Part shown: piece after piece, positions 11,001-19,225 of the stretch
Layout: each line of letters starts with the position of its first letter
Position numbering within the stretch: position 1 is the stretch's first letter
NCBI GenBank assembly: GCA_030248195.1
Contig: JASAND010015646.1
Coordinates: forward strand, 1 to 64,000
DNA length: 64,000 bases
Direction: 5' to 3'
DNA from: Trissonchulus latispiculum
Lineage: Eukaryota; Nematoda; Enoplea; Enoplida; Ironidae
The notes under the pieces: model-generated
What the model was told of the DNA's origin: nothing
Seen by the model: only the letters and a program-made list of their open reading frames with translations
The model's database searches: none
Position numbers and translations under genes: made by a program

Positions 11001-11363
11001 ATTCACCCACTTGATATGAACGTATGGACTGCTTTCATCATCATTCTGGTATTGGTAGTTGTGGGTATCATTATTACCGTCTGGTTCTCGCCCTGCCTCA
11101 ACGAATTCAGGGACAACCTTCTAAACCGATTACGTGGATCATGCTTTGGTTTAGGACAACGATTGAGTAGATTAGGAACTGGAAATCAGAGGATCCCTAC
11201 TTCTCCTCCCACCTCACCTCCAGGCAGTTCAAGCCCCTCGGAGTTGCGTAGCCAATCGCCCTTACTTGAGCAACCCTTACACCCATTGAACTCAATTATG
11301 GATAATAGATCTAGAGAGCCAGACCCCGCTCCTACGCTTATATACCAGGAAGAGGACAGCTGA
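8076..11363 (+). CDS. Envelope-like class-I-type fusion glycoprotein with long charged N-terminal region
   Basis: 1095 residues from the first ATG. Residues 1-346 are hydrophilic: acidic to about 170, then very basic (KKRKK, KERKRAKKEER) to about 330. At 347-349 three consecutive Met precede a hydrophobic stretch ending near A-Q-A/Q, which looks like a complete signal peptide. Two C-x2-C-x14-C-x2-C modules lie at 431-452 and 464-485, followed by N-glycosylation sequons (NVT, NTS, NYS). REKR at 575-578 is a furin-type site, directly followed by a Gly/Ala/Ile-rich stretch (AIGAIIGLVG) like a fusion peptide, and then a heptad-rich region. A membrane span starts at W984, with a 90-residue proline/serine-rich tail. 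This is the build of retroviral and insect-virus fusion proteins. The exact family is not recognised. The charged N-terminal part may be a separate product or a leader. Confidence 0.75.
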   Translation: MLTEEEILQALDPSIFMTQNGVSSPPQLEYQITDLIRYPGKSKFKPIDQEAIYEVSRRILKGLGRSVSDEEFYCCLDSDLLEAPEESPHAGRLDLWVENLLDPPIPLTLGLKDDDKENIDPSFQGNAINLFRGKLIQNDLMDSPTDTSSSDMTEDSGEELDDVTKKLRTREVRVNLNAVEPTVIKARKNRKSNKKRKKVIKKIKKAIGEIHIPESDLCPQDIKFLRRLLKDVRSKERKRAKKEERRIWQIKRERERCWESYQQFLLARARMEALHPVRRTTDSPVVSKRRTPTPTRKNSPRSSSVPATVRSPKVKENQSSLKVEHKPPVPKPPNKVRSSISLPFPIMMMWIAFGLMIALLVPCIQAQDADDYFTQKAKSMNTMASTKWGLALSPKGLMATYSKTEYVPILIHMKMPEPPLVKRMKSWLSFCSLCKGPRHEVPEHLQSRCLKCNKPASQTENVPCSLCRGSGESLSEELKSRCMRCKTHREQVDKWLVDCPHEPHLNGLIHNVTEEYHEMYSGILNTRYYSSVMKIICDKSPILCNTSAPKFHNYSESLYADHGYQHVKTQLPLNREKRAIGAIIGLVGLGMSISNTVHLGSMQNKLNAIIEATRKLDEQVIAHNEALEKLVEANEQVYSFMHYSLQELLGLINSARCEALTLTTQVHYSLIVSNFEHSLKHSIDSVMAAGLDGRISPSLINFKIIREIVTGHAQLNQSILRDEPSLIYRFGKIYPVRMDIRKRLFGFIMEIPTPTREDVAPIYEVSNVGYNDPENHAQMKAPVPRYVRHEITRKNSEFSEVKLNECLSSPGLWLWGPDALITTSHSACLKAIASSTPIDAANCRQQMLVKVLTPDTDFASTPAGVLIRTSHSEILLTQTPQLQHVSRGDTMTVPSNGVVWLEHGTYNHIIIDDLVLTSAIEVVQHSAPLVTYRIPFEAPDLGIVPIQFTDLERAEYENGAVKKLLEKHHRTAPLMIHPLDMNVWTAFIIILVLVVVGIIITVWFSPCLNEFRDNLLNRLRGSCFGLGQRLSRLGTGNQRIPTSPPTSPPGSSSPSELRSQSPLLEQPLHPLNSIMDNRSREPDPAPTLIYQEEDS

Positions 11364-12820
11364 GATTTGAAGACATCCCTCTGAAACCTTTGGCACCTAT
11401 TCCATCTGCCCCTCCCGAATCAAAATATCCTAACCCAATTCGACCCAGAAGACCCTTGCTACCAGGACCAGAAGAAGAATATCAAGGACACGCACCGTTT
11501 CATCAACTTCACCAGTGTAGAGCTGGATCATATGAACGAGAAAGTTCTCCAACCCGCGCAACAAGTCCTGATATCGGAGGAGCTGGAGCTCGGGCCATAA
11601 CTCCACCACCATACCGAGATAATCGCTCGAGAGACCCTTCGATTGGAAGAAGACCCAGAGATCGTATCTATAGTGTACAAGACGCTCCCGAACATTTATC
11701 TGAATATAGATCTCCTAGTGCTTCCCCGCTATTAATAGACATATCATTGCATGGTATTACAATGACAGCCCTCCTAGACACCGGAGCCAATATCACTGTT
11801 ATTTCCGATAATATGGTGAAGAAACATAATCTGCCTACAATCGAACTGGAAAAACCCAGATGGAATTTGTCTGCCACCGGACATCGAATGAACATCAACA
11901 GGAAGGTTGAAGGAAAAATCACCTTCCCCGGAAGTCCAACGTATCCTCCAGTTCCACACACATCCTTCGTTAGTGAGAATGCCCCTCAAGATATCTTGTT
12001 GGGGACCGATTTCCTTGCCAAATTTCACGCCTCTTTTGAAATTTCTGTTCATACGAATGAAATTAAGATTCATTCAACCCATCCTCCTGGAACCTTCTCA
12101 ATTCCCATATCTACACCTCAACACCCATTAGAAACTGCTTATAGAGTAACGCTAATGGAGAATTTCACCTTACCAGCCAGATCTAGAGCAATCATCAATG
12201 CGATGGTAGAAATCCCTCCTGATGTAGTCCTGAATGTAGAGGGAGACTTTGATCCACACCCGCATAAGTTTAATTCCCCTCACCATCCAGACCGTCCTTT
12301 AGCCTGCCTTCCTGCTCGTGTCAGGTTAGATTCTAAACATATTATCATATACCTAGAAAACTACTCCAGAGATCCCATCAAATTGTATGCAAATGAATGC
12401 GTCGGAAGCGTTACACCTCAAGTTCCGGATAGAAATCATCTGGAGGACAAAGCTGAAGATGGCTGTCACGCTTACTATATCCGTACTCCAAGTCAACGTG
12501 TGTTGCACTTAAACCATGTCATGGATTATTCTGAAGAAGAATTTCCTAGGGTTATCTCCAAAGGGAAGTCAAGTCAAATCCTTACATATGAAGACTTGCC
12601 CGAGGTATTTAAGGAGATGCCACGCCCTTCAGCTCAACTGACCGAATTTGAAACCGACCAATTTTGCGAGTCATTAATAAAGAATGAAAAGTATTCTCAC
12701 ATCACCCCTATGACGTCGGGAAATGTTCAGTTTTTCAGACTACCATTAATACCGGAACCAATTCTCCCTTATATTCCCCCCCTTATCGACTACCAGTACA
12801 TTTGCGAGAAACATTGTTAG
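11315..12820 (+). CDS. Retropepsin-like aspartic protease region, -1 frame relative to glycoprotein ORF
   Basis: The open frame begins at 11315, inside the glycoprotein ORF, and overlaps it by 49 bases in the -1 frame. After a proline-rich stretch the protease core is clear: L-L-D-T-G-A-N with the catalytic Asp codon at 11777, and the downstream L-L-G-T-D-F-L. It cleaves polyproteins in retroelements. The first ATG in this frame is at 11762, five codons before the catalytic Asp, so independent initiation is unlikely and translation as an extension of the upstream ORF is favoured. I see no convincing slippery heptamer in the overlap. The frame runs on toward RT but closes at 12818 because of a break at a seven-C run. 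Confidence 0.8.
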   Translation, partial: RARPRSYAYIPGRGQLRFEDIPLKPLAPIPSAPPESKYPNPIRPRRPLLPGPEEEYQGHAPFHQLHQCRAGSYERESSPTRATSPDIGGAGARAITPPPYRDNRSRDPSIGRRPRDRIYSVQDAPEHLSEYRSPSASPLLIDISLHGITMTALLDTGANITVISDNMVKKHNLPTIELEKPRWNLSATGHRMNINRKVEGKITFPGSPTYPPVPHTSFVSENAPQDILLGTDFLAKFHASFEISVHTNEIKIHSTHPPGTFSIPISTPQHPLETAYRVTLMENFTLPARSRAIINAMVEIPPDVVLNVEGDFDPHPHKFNSPHHPDRPLACLPARVRLDSKHIIIYLENYSRDPIKLYANECVGSVTPQVPDRNHLEDKAEDGCHAYYIRTPSQRVLHLNHVMDYSEEEFPRVISKGKSSQILTYEDLPEVFKEMPRPSAQLTEFETDQFCESLIKNEKYSHITPMTSGNVQFFRLPLIPEPILPYIPPLIDYQYICEKHC

Positions 12821-14064
12821 AAGAACTTAAAGAAATGTTAAAGCACGGATTCATCAGACCCTCTCAAAGCCCATGGGCTTCCCCTATGTTGTATGTCCCG
12901 AAACCAAACGGGAAGTGGAGATTATGTGTTGATTTCAGACGAATCAACCAGGTCTCACAGCCTGACATTTATCCCTTACCCCGGATCGATGACATATTGG
13001 CTGCATTGAGAGGAGCCAATTACTTCAGTACATTGGACTTGAACAAAGGATTTAATCAGATAGAACTTGATGAGGAATCCCGAGCCAAAGCAGCCTTTAA
13101 TACCTTCCATGGACAATTTGAGTACAATGTGCTTCCGTTCGGATTAAAATCAGCGCCTGGTAATTTTCAAAGATGTATGGAACGAGTGTTGGGAGATCTA
13201 CAATGGAAAAAGTGCATCATCTATATTGACGACATTCTGATCTTCTCTAAAGATTTTAGTGAGCATCTAGAAATCATGCAGGAGATTTTTGATCGATTAC
13301 TAGCTGCTGATTTGAAACTGAATACCGAGAAGTGTTCATTCCTACAAACGCAGGTTAAGTATATGGGGCATACTATCTCTGCGAAAGGTGTGGAACCCCT
13401 GGCAGATCGAATCAAGTCTATACAGGAATTTGCCCAGCCCAAATGCGTGAAGGTTGTGGAAAGTTTCCTTGGAATGTGTGCATATTATGCCAAGTTCATC
13501 AAAGGATTTGCCTCCCTAGCCAGTCCCCTGCATCAACTCAAAAAGAAAGAAAATAAATTCACTTGGTATGCCAGCCACCAAAAGGCCTTCGAAACGCTGA
13601 AACAAGCTCTACAAGAAGCACCTGTATTGGCTCATCCCGACATTGACCGCCCATTTGTCCTGCATACTGATGCTTCTGACCTTGGTTTGGGTGCTGTACT
13701 GTCACAAGATCAAGAGGATGGGAAGGAACATCCCGTTGCCTACGCCGCCAGATCCCTGAAGAAACATGAAAAGAATTACAGCACACATGACAAGGAATGC
13801 CTTGCCATCAAATTTGGAATACAACATTTCCGACATTTCCTGTACGGCGGACCACCATTCCTAGTAGTTACTGATCATTCCGCCTTACGATGGCTCATGA
13901 CAGCCCCACCACAGAATTCACGATTAGCTCGATGGAGAGTGAACTCAGTGAGTATACCTTTGACATCAAGCATAGGCCCGGAAAAGATAACAGCAATGCT
14001 GACGGATTATCCAGAAATCCACTTTTTCGAGATATCGCCGGACCAAAATCTACCCCACCCTTAA
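12781..14064 (+). CDS. Reverse transcriptase and RNase H (Ty3/gypsy type)
   Basis: Copies element RNA into DNA. Motifs in order: start of the RT fingers at about 12784 (YRLP), WASPM, CVDFR, LPFG at about 13132, and the polymerase active site YIDD at 13222-13233. The thumb/connection follows, then RNase H with HTDAS (about 13662), KECLAI and TDHSA (about 13870). Length and order match Ty3/gypsy RT. The upstream frame changes at the C run at 12776-12782: the protease is in frame 2 and RT in frame 1, so one base is missing or added. A second one-base break near 13935-13945 moves the end of RNase H and all of integrase into a third frame, leaving a spurious tail to 14064. Confidence 0.9.
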   Translation, partial: PYRLPVHLRETLLEELKEMLKHGFIRPSQSPWASPMLYVPKPNGKWRLCVDFRRINQVSQPDIYPLPRIDDILAALRGANYFSTLDLNKGFNQIELDEESRAKAAFNTFHGQFEYNVLPFGLKSAPGNFQRCMERVLGDLQWKKCIIYIDDILIFSKDFSEHLEIMQEIFDRLLAADLKLNTEKCSFLQTQVKYMGHTISAKGVEPLADRIKSIQEFAQPKCVKVVESFLGMCAYYAKFIKGFASLASPLHQLKKKENKFTWYASHQKAFETLKQALQEAPVLAHPDIDRPFVLHTDASDLGLGAVLSQDQEDGKEHPVAYAARSLKKHEKNYSTHDKECLAIKFGIQHFRHFLYGGPPFLVVTDHSALRWLMTAPPQNSRLARWRVNSVSIPLTSSIGPEKITAMLTDYPEIHFFEISPDQNLPHP

Positions 14065-16310
14065 ATGTCAGGGTTATCACACCACCAGTGGGACCAGAAG
14101 TGGCTGATGGACTTATTGGAGCAATCAATTGCCTAATTGCCTGCCATCCGATACCTAGACGACAAGTTATGATGGCACGTAAAAGGTTACAACGAGACTC
14201 TAGTAGCGAACATAGTATTGATGAACTATATGAACAGATGCAATCCATTAATCTCCAGTTTTTGGATGAAGCGGAAGTGGAAGAGGCCCTTAGCACGTTG
14301 CAAAAGCCTAAGAAAAGTGCTCAGCTAGCCGCTAATCTACCAAATGCACAGGAACGGAAAGATCTGGACTTACAAAGTTCTTCCCACGAAGGAATCCAAT
14401 CTCTAGGAGTGCAAGATGTTTCGGCCGAACCTGGACATATAGATTCGAATTCCACCCCTTCACAAAAGAATGAAGACCCGGAAGTTAACCTTATTGAGGA
14501 CGAGAATGATGAAACCCCCCAAAGACCCAACCAACGCAGTCCTGAGTCCATGTCATCCGGATCGTGGGATGCCGATTTCTTCGCTTCAAAACCTGTGGAA
14601 AATGAAGATCAACCCGACATGCCCGCCACCTCTAAGGAATATGAAGAAAGAAAAGATATTCCCATCGAAGAACCCTTGTATTTGACCAATACCATATGGG
14701 ATCGCTTGATAGAGCAACAAGAAAATGATGTTTTCTTTGCTGCCATTAAGAAATACCTTGTCCATGATATCCTGCCTATAGATTTCACTAAAGCAGTCAA
14801 AATCGCCGCAGCAGCCACAGAATTCATCCTTGATGATGACGTTCTGTATCGATTGTCAAAAAGTCGAGAAGAAACCAACCGACAACTTGCCGTGCCCTTG
14901 CCACTTAGGAAACATATATTGTTGGCTGCCCACGACAGTCCCTTCGCTGGACACTTAGGAATTGCTCGGACGCACTCAAGGATACAGAGAAATTATTGGT
15001 GGCCCTCCTTATGGGCTTCAGTCAGAGATTGGGTGAACACCTGTCCGATCTGCATGGCACACAAAGCCCCTCATCGCAGAAAGAATGCCAACCTACATAC
15101 TATTCCCCCTACAGAGCCTTTTGACCGAATTCATGTGGATATAATGGACATGAGGAGACCCTCAATTCATGGTCATCGGTATGTGATCTCCTTCATAGAC
15201 GCCTTTTCCAAATATGTGGTAGCCGTCCCCGTCCGAGTGGCTACTGCCCTAGTAACTGCCTATGTGTTTGTCGAGCATATTCTACTGAAATTCGGAGCCC
15301 CCCGAAAGTTGGTTAGTGATCAAGGAGTTCAGTTTGTATCAGCACTGAATAAAGCAATCTGCAAGTTAGCTGATGTCAGGAAAGTAGAAACCACCAAATA
15401 CAATCCTAGCAGTAATGGACAAATAGAACGCTGGCATCGCACCCTCAAACATATGCTGCGCACCACTGTGCAGGAACATATAGACTGGGACAGAATGATC
15501 CCATACTGTACTTTTGCTTACAATTCCAGTGTGCATGCCTCAACTGGAGAAACACCGTTCTACTTAGCTCATGGATGGGATCCTACCCTCCCCAACAGTT
15601 ATAAGTTAATCACCCCTGCCGAGTTACATCATGTTCCTGACTATGTCGCTCAAGTCTCCGAAGGATTGAGGAAGGCATGGAAATATGCGAGAGATCACAT
15701 TCAAGCCGCTCAAATCACTCAGGAAAGAAACTATAACCGAGGTGTCCGTCAGATCACCTTCATGCCAGGAGATTTAGTCATGGTACAAGCACCCCAGAAG
15801 GCCGGACAGAATGTTAGTCACAAATTGAGACCTTTTTATTGCGGACCCTACCGAATTGTGGATGTTCATCCACCAGTTGCTGATCTCAGACTGGCCAACT
15901 CGCGTAAGGCTCAGATACACAGGGTCAACTTCAGACGAATGAAACCTGTGCCGGCACCTCATGTGCTTCCTTTATCCCCTGAAGATCAATTGACTGAGGA
16001 AATGGAGGGATATCCAAACCTCCACGCTGATGTTAGTTCAGATGAAGACATCTTATCCACAGCCCCAACTCTAGCGTCAGAACCTGAAAGGAAGTCACAC
16101 CTCTCCAGAAGAAGAAGAGCCCCCTCGCCAGATATAAGAAAACCTATTGACCAATATAGTGATATGAAGGATAATACCTCTGATCCCGAACTGATTGCTG
16201 AAGCTCTCGTGGAGATGACATGGGCCCCCATTAATAACGATTGGTTAGAGGTACAAGCAAATCTATTAGGAGACATTACAATTACTGCTAATCCCCACCT
16301 CCAAGATTAG
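13890..16310 (+). CDS. RNase H end, linker and integrase (Ty3/gypsy type)
   Basis: Genuine homology starts at about 13940 (ELSEYTFDI.HRPGKDN-like end of RNase H); the residues before it are out of frame. A 200-residue acidic, serine-rich linker precedes integrase. Zinc-binding His and Cys are present: H codons at 14931 and 14952, C codons at 15042 and 15051. The catalytic triad is D (15138), D (15318) and E (15426), with the canonical 35 residues between the second Asp and the Glu. NGQIERWH surrounds the Glu. The C-terminal part has the GPYRI-type motif near 15847. The enzyme inserts element DNA into the host chromosome. A 100-residue acidic tail ends at TAG 16308. All catalytic residues are kept, although the pol reading frame is broken upstream. 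Confidence 0.9.
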   Translation: MAHDSPTTEFTISSMESELSEYTFDIKHRPGKDNSNADGLSRNPLFRDIAGPKSTPPLNVRVITPPVGPEVADGLIGAINCLIACHPIPRRQVMMARKRLQRDSSSEHSIDELYEQMQSINLQFLDEAEVEEALSTLQKPKKSAQLAANLPNAQERKDLDLQSSSHEGIQSLGVQDVSAEPGHIDSNSTPSQKNEDPEVNLIEDENDETPQRPNQRSPESMSSGSWDADFFASKPVENEDQPDMPATSKEYEERKDIPIEEPLYLTNTIWDRLIEQQENDVFFAAIKKYLVHDILPIDFTKAVKIAAAATEFILDDDVLYRLSKSREETNRQLAVPLPLRKHILLAAHDSPFAGHLGIARTHSRIQRNYWWPSLWASVRDWVNTCPICMAHKAPHRRKNANLHTIPPTEPFDRIHVDIMDMRRPSIHGHRYVISFIDAFSKYVVAVPVRVATALVTAYVFVEHILLKFGAPRKLVSDQGVQFVSALNKAICKLADVRKVETTKYNPSSNGQIERWHRTLKHMLRTTVQEHIDWDRMIPYCTFAYNSSVHASTGETPFYLAHGWDPTLPNSYKLITPAELHHVPDYVAQVSEGLRKAWKYARDHIQAAQITQERNYNRGVRQITFMPGDLVMVQAPQKAGQNVSHKLRPFYCGPYRIVDVHPPVADLRLANSRKAQIHRVNFRRMKPVPAPHVLPLSPEDQLTEEMEGYPNLHADVSSDEDILSTAPTLASEPERKSHLSRRRRAPSPDIRKPIDQYSDMKDNTSDPELIAEALVEMTWAPINNDWLEVQANLLGDITITANPHLQD

Positions 16311-16334
16311 GGTCAGGATAATCCCCTCACCTAG

Positions 16335-17090
16335 CCAACAGTAGTACTTGATGTAAGACCCGATGGTAACTGCTTTTATCGAGTGCTGGCTGCTGCCATT
16401 TATGGTGGCGAACATCGACAGCCAACAGTCCGGGAATTATTGCGAGATTATTACGATCACCACCCCAGAATTCAGGAAGCTATACAACGAATGCAAGCCC
16501 CAAAAAGATATGATCCAGAAATTATTTCACGCCCCGGAACTTTTGCTACGGAAGTAGAAATATTTCTTGCCGCAAACATGCTAAATACCCAAATAGCGAC
16601 ATACGTAAATCCAAAGGATAATTATTGGATGTGGTTTAATCATACTCCAGCGTTTTTAGGATCGGATATTGATCCAGACGCCCGATCGATCTATATCTGG
16701 CATGTGAATAAGAATCATTACATGTTGATCTTAGATATAGAAAAGGGACTTCTGAAACCATTCCATACAACTTACCCAGAAGTCATCAGGTCTTGGTCCT
16801 ATGCACTACGTCCCACTCCATCCCAGAGGATCAAAGATGCTAGTTTCCCACACACTGCCGAAACCCAATTCCCCCCAGTACAACCACAAGAATCCCAGGA
16901 CCTCAGACCCCTCCTTTCGAGTCAGTCACAGGAACCTCAAGATTCTAGACCGCGCCGAGAAGCAGCGTACAAGCCCGTGAAAACATCCGGTCATGGTCAT
17001 CAGTTTTACGATCTGGTCGAATGTACCAGAAGCCCTATGGGCAGAAATAGTGTGTCAAGAATTGTATGTAACGGGGAGAACTCAATGTAA
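16335..17090 (+). CDS. OTU-type cysteine protease domain, in frame with integrase behind two TAG codons
   Basis: The start of the open frame carries D-G-N-C-F-Y-R, the OTU signature: Asp codon 16362 and nucleophile Cys codon 16371. It is followed 115 residues later by N-K-N-H-Y-M-L-I, with the catalytic His codon at 16716. OTU proteins cleave ubiquitin chains or, in viruses, polyproteins. The frame is the same as integrase but separated from it by TAG at 16308 and 16332. No ATG lies between 16335 and the catalytic Cys, so a product with an active site needs stop readthrough, splicing or a non-AUG start; otherwise this copy is dead. The last third is proline/serine/glutamine-rich with no recognised domain. 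OTU domains are known in some gypsy-like elements, so this is probably an element gene and not a captured neighbour. Confidence 0.8.
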   Translation, partial: PTVVLDVRPDGNCFYRVLAAAIYGGEHRQPTVRELLRDYYDHHPRIQEAIQRMQAPKRYDPEIISRPGTFATEVEIFLAANMLNTQIATYVNPKDNYWMWFNHTPAFLGSDIDPDARSIYIWHVNKNHYMLILDIEKGLLKPFHTTYPEVIRSWSYALRPTPSQRIKDASFPHTAETQFPPVQPQESQDLRPLLSSQSQEPQDSRPRREAAYKPVKTSGHGHQFYDLVECTRSPMGRNSVSRIVCNGENSM

Positions 17091-17425
17091 GCTCTCTCCC
17101 TGGGAACGACCATTGGGGATGTAAGTCTGTTAACCTAATGCGCAATATTAGAAAACATATATAGTAAGTAATTTCATCTCTAAAACTAAATACTGTTTTT
17201 GTAACTTCAAAATTAATAATCTCAAATTAATTACAAAATAATATACTTAAACAAACAAATTGCTTATGCATAATTCCCCAATGTCGTTCTCCACATCATA
17301 ACAAAGAAAATCACATAAAAAGGAATATATTAAGAAAAACAATATAAAAATATGAAATGAAACGTTAAAATGTTTGCAATTCTGTGTAAAATAGAATTTC
17401 GAAGATATGGCGAAGTTTTCAAACA
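17091..17425. other. AT-rich spacer after the OTU ORF
   Basis: No gene is seen. A purine-rich stretch around 17305-17360 (AAAAGG, AAGAAAAAC) could be a decayed polypurine tract, but it is not adjacent to the repeat boundary at about 17426, so this is weak. Confidence 0.3.
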
Positions 17426-17491
17426 TAGACTGTAATAAAGATATGGTTAATTATTATGATCAAGCTGAAATCACAGTTTCACATTGAAACT

Positions 17492-17523
17492 GCAGTTTCT
17501 TGCACAAGAATGCAAGAAATTGC
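17492..17523 (+). other. Hairpin conserved in both LTR-like copies
   Basis: The 12-base arms GCAGTTTCTTGC and GCAAGAAATTGC flank an 8-base loop (one G-T pair). In the inverted copy at 34957-34988 the same hairpin is fully Watson-Crick, with a different loop. The stem is kept while the surrounding sequence drifts. Confidence 0.7.
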
Positions 17524-18253
17524 ACTAAAAACCAGTGTCTTGTTTAAAACCGATCTTAAGTGTTGTGATCTTACTCAAATCATTCGGAACTTGTGTTAAT
17601 CCACTTAGATCTCAAATTTTCTCAACAAATTCGAATTTACAAGTTATTTCAAGTTCAGAAAGCCTAAATGTGAGTAATGGTTGCTGGGTTCGAATCCCGC
17701 ACCTATAACTTGTATTAATGGGTTTTAACCCATTTGATTCAGGTGCGGAAATTCACGTCGATCCTGCCGGAATCATCACTTAGACTGTCCGTATTTGGAG
17801 CCTCAGTGCTGTCATAGTTGGTTAGATAATTAATTTGGTTGTCAGTCCGGAGAAGGACACACGCAGTGAACAATTTGTGGATCAGAATCAGTTGCCTAAG
17901 GTACATTGGGAATCAGATCAGACTATTTTGGGAAGGTTAAGGCAGGGACGGTTACGAGGACAGCACCAGAATCGATAGTGGGACCTAAAACCTAACAAAG
18001 TGAACTCGACATTGTTTTCCTCTACTCTAAATTGATTCTTATTCTTTCAATTCAAAAGATGAATCTTTTCGAGCTAATAATCAGTCTTATCGAAGGGGTT
18101 GTCACCCCCTGTCTTAACTAATTCAGTGGTTTTCCAGTCAGTCGGAAGTAGAAGATTTAACGAAGAGATTAAATTAGACTATACCCGTACTAACCCCATA
18201 AACGGACCAGGAAACTCCCAACCGGACCCCCCTTGTGTTTGACCATTGGCGAC

Positions 18254-18274
18254 CGTATAGCATTGTGCTATACG
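18254..18274 (+). other. Perfect 9-bp hairpin present in only one repeat copy
   Basis: CGTATAGCA-TTG-TGCTATACG. The aligned position in the inverted copy (about 34195-34218) has the first arm as TGTATAGCA but no second arm. Unrelated shorter sequence is there instead. Confidence 0.75.
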
Positions 18275-18897
18275 AATATATTGAAAGTGCTATTGTTACT
18301 AGCATTTCGGGCTCACCCAAAGACCGGAAATCTTACACTACTAACCCCTTTAATCTAGTTAACTTATACTGTTCAGTAGTACTTGTTATTAGTATTATAT
18401 GGTCCTTTGGTAAGCAGGACGGAAAAAGAGTCATAATTTAATAACACGAACACAAGCATATAGGGATTGCACGATAGAGTTTAGTAATAGGTCTAATACC
18501 TTGTTAGTTAGTTAGAAAGGAGAGAAAGAGGAATACAGTAGAACTGAGTCTAGACATCCGAAGCCTTGTCCCTAATATCAAATTAACACTTTGAGTCAAT
18601 CAAATACTGGCAACTCTGGCAAACTACTTTTGTTTGTCTAATTGTTCATACAACATACAGTTTGTGATTTGTATCTTGTCTTACTCCTTGTACGCACTGT
18701 AATAATCCCTCTTGTGGTTTACTGTCATTATTATCACTGTTAATACTATAGTTATCATTATTAAATTGTTGTGCCCCAATACTGAACCCATCACTAGGAC
18801 ATAAGGTTCAGGTCAAGATTTGGATTCATAGCCCCAGCACAAGTAAGTGACTAAATTGAACCCTTGGTCCCGACAAAGACATCATCATCATCATTCT

Positions 18898-18925
18898 AGA
18901 ATCTTGATTTGGCAATCAAGATTCT
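18898..18925 (+). other. Perfect 12-bp hairpin conserved in both LTR-like copies
   Basis: AGAATCTTGATT and its exact complement flank a 4-base loop. The same structure is present in the inverted copy at about 33558-33585. A short CATCAT microsatellite precedes it. Confidence 0.75.
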
Positions 18926-19225
18926 CAATCAGTGTTCTTTGATACAGACCTGATTCATCTCTCCAGAAACGGCAAGTGTCGACCCCGCTTGCTATTGATA
19001 TCCCTTGGATCCCTGCCCTCTTCAAACGAACTCACGCCTAGACCCCATCCAGGTTGACCGCAAGGAATCTTTGGTTCTGGACAAATCACCTTCCGAAGAT
19101 CCTGTGCCTAAGTTTATCCTCACCAATAAACGAGTCGACCTTCCGTGTACTCGAAGTGGTTGATACCCAGAGTCAGTCGTGACAGACTGTGGTGGAATTT
19201 GGAACCCCAATCCTACCCACTTCAT

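Larger units (their letters stand above)
8013..17090 (+). mobile_element. Ty3/gypsy-class retroelement: glycoprotein, protease, RT-RNase H, integrase, OTU
   Basis: A 9 kb run of coding sequence in retrotransposon style. The order is: fusion-type glycoprotein (8076-11363), aspartic protease (11315-12820), RT and RNase H (12781-14064), integrase (to 16310) and OTU protease (16335-17090). Domain order protease-RT-RNase H-integrase and the integrase zinc finger are typical of Ty3/gypsy. Two features are not: a glycoprotein in the position normally held by gag, and no capsid or CCHC knuckle ORF before or after it. Paired LTRs are not found. A 1.8 kb LTR-like repeat begins 340 bp downstream, but its only other copy is inverted at 33.2-35.0 kb. 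Two one-base frame breaks and two TAG codons show damage. Confidence 0.85.
17426..19225 (+). repeat. LTR-like 1.8 kb repeat, forward copy
   Basis: The whole segment matches 33247-35033 in reverse complement with substitutions and indels. The shared block begins near 'GACTGTA' and ends at 'CATTACACATGTT'. It contains a tRNA T-arm-like phrase GGGTTCGAATCCCGCACC at about 17688-17705, and perfect hairpins at 17492-17523, 17717-17734, 18254-18274 and 18898-18925. It could be the 3' LTR of the neighbouring element, since a TG...CA pair fits near both ends, but no direct-repeat partner exists upstream of that element. A separate non-autonomous repeat is equally possible. No protein is supported. Confidence 0.6.

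Noticed and set aside
12776..12782. Programmed -1 frameshift at the C7 run
   Set aside because: No good slippery heptamer in the right register, and a second similar break downstream points to decay or homopolymer error.
17685..17710. Functional tRNA or primer-binding site at GGTTCGAATCCCGCACC
   Set aside because: Only the T arm is present, the A box is missing, and neither strand starts with TGG next to a clear LTR end.
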